The notes below the pieces were generated by a model. That model had not been told where the DNA came from. It did no database searches and saw only the letters and a program-made list of their open reading frames with translations. Positions 57,045 to 64,000 of a DNA stretch of 64,000 bases are shown piece after piece. Numbering within the stretch: position 1 is the first letter of the stretch; each line of letters begins with the position of its first letter. Origin of the DNA: Syncephalastrum monosporum B8922. Taxonomy: Eukaryota > Mucoromycota > Mucoromycetes > Mucorales > Syncephalastraceae. The stretch covers positions 124,001 to 188,000 of the forward strand of contig JNEN01001266.1 in the NCBI GenBank assembly GCA_000697355.1, read 5' to 3'. Both the position numbers and the translations under genes were made by a program.

Positions 57045-57769
57045 AATGATGATCATAAAAAGAAAAGTGTATAGCATGTCCGATGTAGGTACTTGATATG
57101 ACTTGGGTCTTACACCATGTATGGTCATGAGGTAACTATTCTGCATCGCCGTTATCTAAGATGACATAGAAGGGTATTGAGGTATTGCTTCACCTGCTCT
57201 GTCTATGATGTCTCAATGACTATACTAAGTAGGTGTGGGTTGCTGTGGAGGACAACAGATCGACTCTGATGCGCGCCATGTTAAATGTTTGGGTATGCGC
57301 CTTTAGCCATTAAATAACGTGAGAATTCGTCGGAAGCACCGTTGTCTTTGTATGTCGACTATCTCACAAAAACTAATGCGTCGTTGAAGCGTGGCAGGCG
57401 AAGCTTGATAGTCTACCATAGCTGATGGCGTTCTATAGCCAACGTCGCATATGACTATAGAGCTATTTAGTAGCCAATCTTTTTAAGCAGGGTGAAGAAG
57501 AAAGTTTCATTGTAAAGGATTTTTAGGTTCCCATTGTCTATGCGACTTACCATTCTGGACAAGTCAGATACACTCTCACTCCTATAGACATGGCGGATGT
57601 CTTGGTAATAGAACACTTACTCTTCTTAGAAATCTCGATGATAGCGTATGAATTTCTCAACCTTTATTCTCTCTGTTGTATAACAGATTGGAGTGTATAC
57701 TGTTCGTAAACACTAGCCATATAATTACATGCACGAAAGTATAAATATATTATGTAGAAAGTAAACTTG
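57045..57769. other. Region downstream of PacC
   Basis: These 725 bp are AT-rich DNA between repeat copy C and the PacC stop. I see no gene or structured element. Confidence 0.6.
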
Positions 57770-59694
57770 TCAAAAAACTTTGCTTGCAGCACCAGTGGAT
57801 GGCGTCATCATACGATCCATGTTCCTTTTGCTTAACGCAGCTTTTGATCTATTGATTGCGTGCCAAAGCAAATCGACGGTCTCGGCATGACGTCTTTTCA
57901 TTTCATATACGCTCTCCTCGCATGATAGATCTCGTAGTTGATGGATCAAGGTTGCGTATGGGGAGTCTTTTTCATCTTCCGAGTCGTCATTCAAATTTTT
58001 GGATAAAAGAAGGGAGATAGGCCTCTTGACGGATGACGCATCTGTGTCTGGAGCCGGTGTGAGTGAGATTGTCGAGTGCTCGTCACTATCGTCGTCTTCG
58101 TATTCCACGGTATCATGATCACTGTCCGTTTTCTGGTCCGTTGTATTCTTATGAGAATTGGACTGTCTTGCTTCAGCGCGTTGGGCATCCAGGTCGGGGG
58201 CGGAGAGAGCGTTCAGCAACTGGACTACATCTTTGCGCTCCTCCAACGTCCAAGATTTGTTCGTTTTCTGCTGCCCCAAGAGACCAGCCTCTTCGTGCTG
58301 TGTTTGGAAGAGGTGAAGTGGTTGTGGCTGGCTATGAGTCATGGGAGGTGGCTGTGAAAAGTCCACTTCTTCAGAAGGTGTGGGGCCATCAATTTTCTGC
58401 ATATCCACGTCGGCAGTGACACCGGGTGTCCAGAACTTTGGCGCAGTCGGATAGACAGATTCAGGCTGATTTTCGGGTGAGGAGGAAGAGGAGGACATGG
58501 AAGGTGGGTGGCAAAGCGGAGACGAGGTATCAAGGAGTGAGGCGGTCAAAGGGTTCCCTGTATGTGAGATCATCGAGGCCCACGCAGCCGGGTATGGATG
58601 CTGTTGCTGTTGCTGCTGCTGCTGTGTAGGGTATAAGCTTTGTTCACCAGGTGACAACGGAGGGTTAGAGCTCGGATAGATGCAGGTGCCGGTCTCAATA
58701 TTGGCAGCAAGCTGCTCGAGCCATAACTGCATTGCGTCGAGCTCGTCAGCGCTACCGAGCGATAAGGGCTGATCTTTGTGCACGAAGTCGGATACGGTGT
58801 TAAGTCGGTTCATCATATCTGTATAGTTCTGTGTAAGTGATCCTATCATGTCAGGTACGTCGTTCTGCTAACCAGCATTGTACTCGGGGCTGAGGGTGCG
58901 ATTATCAAGCACGTCGTGGAAGAAAGTTTGTAAGGGATCGATGCTAGGTGCTCTCGAGTAGATAGTGTCATTTTCCCCATCCGTGGACGGACGATAACTT
59001 TGGCCTGAAATACTTCTATCCTGGCCTGTTGTACAAGAGAGGTCAGTACACGTGTGGCGCACAATGAGATCAGGGGCCATATGGTGGGTATCATTTTACA
59101 TTATGTACCTCTGTTTGCATCGGGTGAAGCCGATGAAGTGGCACGAGACGACTGTTTGGAATCATCATTGACAGGCTTACGACGACGGCGCACAGCTTTG
59201 TATCCAGGCTGGTTACTCATCAAGGAAGCTTCAATTTTTGATGGTGGGATTAGACAGACATAGGGCAAGTGCCAAGAATTTCTTACCTTTATGCTCAAAG
59301 GTGTGTATCTTTTCATGTTTTTTAAGGTCCTGCGGCCGCTTAAAAGCTTTCTTGCATATCTACAGAGAATTAATATATAGATACGTCATATGATGAGCGT
59401 TGCTTACAGTACAAGTATGGGCTTAATACCGTAGAGTTAGTATATCACCTTTGCCATGGTAAGCAAATAAAAAGACCTACGTTTAATTGGCAAGTGAACT
59501 CGTAAGTGGCTCGTCAAGTGATCGCGTTTTGCTGCTTGTGCGCCGCAGTCATTCCAACGACAGATGAGGCAAAGGTTGTTCGTAGAGCGTCTGCCAACAT
59601 GGTCGTCTGCGAGATGTTCGAAAAGCGCATCGGGATCTTCAAAGGTTAGTTTACAGTCGCCCCACTGACACGCCTGGCGATCCCTGGGTGGCAT
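57770..59694 (-). CDS. pacC: pH-response regulator PacC/Rim101, with an in-frame TAG
   Basis: This zinc-finger transcription factor of ambient-pH signalling is proteolytically processed in ascomycetes. Exons: 59694-59481, 59421-59408 (14 nt), 59359-59287, 59228-59109 and 59025-57770. Three C2H2 fingers occupy residues about 9-95. The hallmark [27 protein letters not shown] and [13 protein letters not shown] strings are characteristic of PacC. The frame then continues through Ser/Gln-rich sequence to 57770, but one TAG (58868-58870) interrupts it after about 192 residues. Everything after the TAG is open in the same frame for another 365 codons. No good splice donor is nearby: a 30-nt (GTTAGC to ATAG) or an 84-nt (GTGCTT to ACACAG) removal would keep frame, but both donors are atypical for this genome. 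Confidence 0.88.
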
Positions 59695-62444
59695 TTTATC
59701 AGAAGGCGGAAAAGATGAAATATATTAGCTTGCTGGCGGACCTTGGTGTGTCGTCAATTACCCAAAAGACCCAAAATACTTGAGCCCTCACGTGAAATCC
59801 TCATCAGTTCATGCTGTCAACACTTGGGACTTCTCATGAACGCTCTGCAGGTCACACAGATAGATAGACGCACACAATGTCAAGATATGTATTGCAGCGC
59901 AATGCAAGTCAGGTAATTAGGGGCTTTCTTCTCGTCTGCTACACATCATGCATATCATTATTTTTTCCTGTGTTGTGTAAGTCCCGCAAAAGCACACAAT
60001 ACACATACTGAGTGTTACTTATTCAGGTTCAAAGCCATTTTCTTTCCTGTCGGCTCAGCTTACGGGGCTTTGCTTTTTAAGCATATTCCTCCTATATCCA
60101 TTTCTGTTCCTTGCATATGATCTACCACTTCAAAACCCATCCATATTATTACACCACTACGTAATACGGTGCATACATCTCCTGCCAGTAGCCAATGGTC
60201 TTTTTTTCCCCGTCTTCATCTTTCTCCCCGTCCCCTTTCCCCGGAAAACACTGCTGTATCTCCTCCGCCCCTTTGGTGCCAGCTACTTTCTCTCTCTCTC
60301 TCTCTCTCTCTCACTTTCTTTCTCACTCTCGTCTCCCCTTTGCAGAAAAGCAACCCTATTCGCATGTCCTCTTTCTTTGGAGTAAAGATTGCAAATACGG
60401 AGGAAGTACACCAGGAAAAACGGCAAAAATAATATTAGGGAAACAGTGATCGGCAAGAAGGATTGGGGTTTTCTCTCATTTTTCTCTCTTTCCAAAAAGT
60501 GATATGAGCACCCTTCACTGAACCTGAAAATGGCGTTGCTGTAGGTAAATCTCCTTTCCCTTTCTGCCAAACTGTAACCTTGCGACCTATGTCCATAGCA
60601 TTCATACTGGTAGCAATGACTGGTGGCGGGCCGATAAAGTTACCATGTTCGAGCGGCGGGATACAGGCTGAAATGTATAGTAAACAGGTAGTTCCACCCA
60701 TCTATCACAATACGGCCTTTTTAAACTTCATGAAATCATTTAATGCGGTGATCGATGCACGTGCGGCTGTATATGCACAAAGCAACATTCTGCTGCATAT
60801 AACATGCATATGGAGAGCCTGCCCGCCTTGCACTAGGCACTGTGCAACGAGATGGTGCCATTATATTTCATTTGAAGCAACTACTTGGTTTTTGTTATGA
60901 ATACTAACGAGACTTCTAAACGTGCAATGCACACGTGCGAATCTTTATTAAAAATCAAGAGCCACGCTCTGCAAGTACCTTTGAAGCAAGTGGATCGATA
61001 ATCCTAAGGCATGGCAACGGCAAGACCGTTGTCAGTTCCGATAACTCAAAGGTATCGGGCCAATGTGACTTTGCCGAATGCAGGCGACTGCGATATCTAT
61101 TTCCTGTCATTGCATGAGGATAAAAAAAAAGGAAAGACGTCCTGAAGCACATGGTCTATCATCATCATCTAAGACATTCAAGGGCCTATTTTGAGCCAAA
61201 ATTGTCTTCCACGCTCAGTCTTATGGCGTATCCTGACACTGAGCCACATTCCAGTCCCGGTGTTGGCATAACTTATGGAACAGTTCATAAATGCCTTTCA
61301 CCCGTGCTGCACAGATAGGGTCCACTGCAGCCCATACTTTGCGCACTTTAGAGGAGAAGGAAAGATAAAGTATGGCAAAGGGACCTTCTACGGGCGGGCG
61401 TGCACGCCATGTTACATTGAAAAATGACTGTGGGCTATTAAGAGTTGTTATTTTTTCTTTATGACTCCCTGTTAGAACCCATTCCCTGCGTGCTCCGTAA
61501 ACTCGTTACTGCTCGAGGGGTTAATGATAAAGGAGGGACTGTCTTTATGCTTGTTTGATGCAAGTTGCCAGTAAAATCATTACCATTACTCATACATGCA
61601 ATGCGCCTGCGTTTACAATTACTTTTTACAGGTCTACATTTTTACTTGAGCGCTCCATATGTCATATCTGCATGCGACTTTGTTACCTAAAAACTTTGTC
61701 TATTGCTGCATCAAGTAGCTTGCTTCTATATGGCTCCTTTACTTCGTGAGAATCTAGTTGACATGTTCGTGATAAATGATATATTCTGAAGATGCGGTAC
61801 CACTCCCCGAAGGTAGCTAGAGTAGGAGAAAATAAAAAATGGTACACTATCAGGTGGTGAAGGGACCTACACATAAAAACAGTAAAATAGTATTAGCGAG
61901 ACAGCGTAGTAAAATGGGGAAGGGGGAGAACCTGATGGGCGAGGAGGGCACAAGACACCATAGGGGAACCACATTGTAAGGTATGGGTGTGGGACCAGTG
62001 GGAGGGGAGACACTTTGCTTGTTGAGGAGGTGCAAAGTGTAGTGAGGGACAGGTTGGATGGTTGTGATGGAGGCGTGAATCGGAAGAGGTAGACAATAGA
62101 CATTCTAAGAAATGCTGGCGTGTGCGAATCAAATGCTTATTGGAATCTGGAACACAGACCAGGTTACATGTTGTGTAGCGTTTGAATAGTCCGACAACGG
62201 TTGGTTGGTGCATTGTCCATTGTGGAAGGAGTCCCACAGGATGATTTGGCGGGCGGGGTAAGGGAGCCTGGTCGTACCTGAAAATGGGGCGTATCAATGA
62301 TGTGTGTTTTTTTCAGATATAAGCACCGGCTGTTTTATCTCTTTCTTCGTCTCACTTCATTTTACCCGGAAAACGCTATCACAAAAGATTTAACTTTTGC
62401 GGCAGCTATACTACTTTATAATTATCTGACACACACAATATAGC
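59695..62444. other. Gene-poor region upstream of PacC
   Basis: These 2.75 kb are without a supported gene. They contain a (TC)12 run (60289-60312). A 22-codon frame starts at 60364, and an 88-codon frame lies on the - strand (60435-60701); neither has homology I can name. The last 100 bases are the AT-rich leader of the ankyrin gene. Confidence 0.5.
60289..60312. repeat. (TC)n microsatellite
   Basis: This is a run of 12 TC units in non-coding DNA, within a broader pyrimidine-rich stretch. Confidence 0.85.
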
Positions 62445-64000
62445 ATGGCTCCGTCAATTTCCGCATCATCTTCCCTGTCAAGTATACATGAAGCTACCGT
62501 GGAACCTGCCATCACAAAAGAAGAGCGTCCAGTGATCATGCGAAGCCCTAAAGAAGCTGTCATGCAGCTTGTGAAAGAAGTTGAATCAGATGACCTACGA
62601 CGATCTCTACGGAGCGAGATAAAGCGTCTTATAAGTGATCATGATCGGCTGGTGTCGATTCTCCAGCAGCGTTCCGAGATTTTAGAGCACGAGAACTTTG
62701 AACTCAAAGAAATTGCGAGTGAGCACCAGCGACGATACGAAAAGGCAGTTCGTGAAATGCAGTTCTTCCGCAAAAAGTATGAACGCGCGGTCGAACTCAA
62801 CAAGCAGTACATAAACCAGCAGCCACGAAGCCTGTCGATTGAATCCTCCTCGTCTACCGAGGCCGAACCGTCCAGGAAACGCCAACCATCTGTGTCTATC
62901 GCAGCTCAACAGCCGTACCCACTCACACCCACAAGTCCACAGCCAGGCGCACTGGACCCCCCACATTCTACCGCACCCACTACCGTGTATGAACAAGATT
63001 TCCAACGACACAAGCCGAGCATGCCCTCGCGCTCTTCATCCACATCCACGAATTCTTCTGCTGCATCGACACGCTATTGGCCCGGCTCCCCGGTGTCATC
63101 CAGTGGCCCGAGCACTGCACCTGCCGACGGTGCTGCACCCCCTGTGCCGCGTCTGCGTCAAAATTCGATGACCACCAGTGTCCACAGCACCAGCACCGAC
63201 GGACAGAGCTCGTCCAAGGATAAGACCCCACGGCGCAAGCGCTCCTGGCAAAGCAATCAGCCTCCGTCGCAGCTTCAGCAACACCAGCAACAACACCAGC
63301 CTACCACTAGTGTGAGCACAGCACCCACCACCGCGTCCGCCTCGTCCGCCTCGTCTGCACCTTCCAGCACATCTGCCAACTCCGTCCAGTCTGTGCCGAT
63401 GACGCCCGTCCGGTCAAGTACAGCAACCAATGGCTACACCGGAGCGTCCTTGATTCAGCAGCGTCGGGTGGATCCGCTCATTTTTGGAGGCTCGGACGGC
63501 CTGTGGGAGACGATAGCGAAGAGCAAAGGGAGCGATGTAACGGTGGAGAAAATCATCAGCAACTTTTTGCGGCGCGGCGGCTCACCCAACACAGCCAAAC
63601 AGTCGCCGTCGGCAAATGCTGTCAAGTATGGCTATGGTATGATCCACGCCCTTATTGTTACCAAGGCACCTGGCTCGCTTGACCTCTTACTTCAGCAAGG
63701 GGCCAACCCCAATGTTATGACCCTGAGTCAGGCCGAGGAGGATAAGGTAAGACGAAAAGGGACTTGAGAAATTATTTCTGACGCAGTGTTGCTTTACTCT
63801 TTTCTTTCTTCACATCAATAGGTGACCCCTTGTTATCTCGCTGCAGGCGTGGGTTGGCTGACGGGCCTCCAAAAACTGGTTCAAGCTGGTGGTGACCTCA
63901 TGTCTGCCCGTGGAGCAGGTGTACGCAACAAGACGGCGTTGCACGTCGCGGCGGAGCATTGCCATGCGGCTGTGGTGGAGTACATCGTGGAGGTGACACA
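62445..64000 (+). CDS. Coiled-coil, ankyrin-repeat protein (3' end beyond window)
   Basis: Exon 1 is 62445-63746 and exon 2 starts at 63822 and runs off the window, with a phase-0 intron (GTAAGA to CAATAG). Residues about 45-125 form a charged coiled coil (LRSEIKRLISDHDRLVSILQ and onward). Residues about 130-340 are Ser/Thr/Pro/Gln-rich and probably disordered. From about 350 a folded part begins, in which ankyrin-type repeats appear (IHALIVTKAPGSLDLLLQQG, and in exon 2 NKTALHVAAEHCHAAVVEYI). The DGLWETI..KGSDVTVEKI stretch before the repeats may be a separate small domain. The function is unknown; such proteins usually act as scaffolds. The product is incomplete here. Confidence 0.85.

Overview
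This window is nuclear DNA from a filamentous fungus, most likely Mucoromycota (Mucorales). The evidence is eukaryotic genes split by many short introns (roughly 45-120 nt, donors mostly GTAAGT or GTATGT, branch sites like CTAAC/CTGAC), together with a 1,3-beta-glucan synthase, a PacC/Rim101 regulator, Mmm1 of the ERMES complex, a Zn2Cys6 protein and a Prm10/ThrE-type transporter. The Mucorales placement is an inference from protein character. The genus cannot be fixed from sequence alone. No rRNA, tRNA, CRISPR or intact transposon was found.

Layout. 2.3-4.2 kb: an unrecognised two-exon gene (+). 4.5-9.75 kb (-): NADPH-cytochrome P450 reductase, a seven-exon PX-BAR sorting nexin and the ESCRT-III subunit Vps2. 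11.8-17.6 kb (+): FKS1 glucan synthase in six exons. 18.2-18.8 kb: two diverged copies of a hairpin-bearing repeat. 18.9-19.9 kb (+): a RING protein. 20.2-21.0 kb: copy A of a dispersed repeat. 21.4-28.6 kb (+): RPS26, a 25-exon vacuolar alpha-mannosidase and ATP synthase subunit d. 28.8-29.3 kb (-): prefoldin 1. 29.8-31.8 kb (+): kynureninase. 32.2-33.2 kb (-): a Zn2Cys6 protein behind a long purine tract. 35.9-37.0 kb: repeat copy B. 37.4-38.8 kb (+): MMM1. 39.1-52.1 kb (-): a compact block with a Prm10/ThrE-like transporter, PAM18, PRE5, a GPI-type surface protein, a PMC1 calcium pump, the FCP1 phosphatase and a secreted acidic protein. 52.1-57.8 kb: gene-poor DNA with repeat copy C. 57.8-59.7 kb (-): PacC/Rim101. 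59.7-62.4 kb: gene-poor DNA. 62.4 kb to the end (+): the start of an ankyrin-repeat gene.

Functional themes. Most genes are housekeeping and not an operon-like system: endosomal sorting (sorting nexin, Vps2), mitochondrion (Atp7, Pam18, Mmm1), protein folding and turnover (prefoldin, proteasome alpha6), cell wall and surface (Fks1, GPI-type protein), calcium and pH signalling (Pmc1, PacC) and NAD synthesis (kynureninase).

The most unusual signals are: (1) a single in-frame TAG between the PacC zinc fingers and its C-terminal region, with no good splice donor to remove it; (2) a roughly 0.9-1.2 kb non-coding repeat in three same-orientation copies, carrying an internal tandem unit of about 114 bp; (3) 16-nt and 9-nt microexons in the mannosidase; (4) four genes whose first coding exon is only the ATG; (5) a GC-AG intron in FCP1. 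Exon coordinates were derived by hand from frame continuity, splice consensus and family conservation, with no transcript data.
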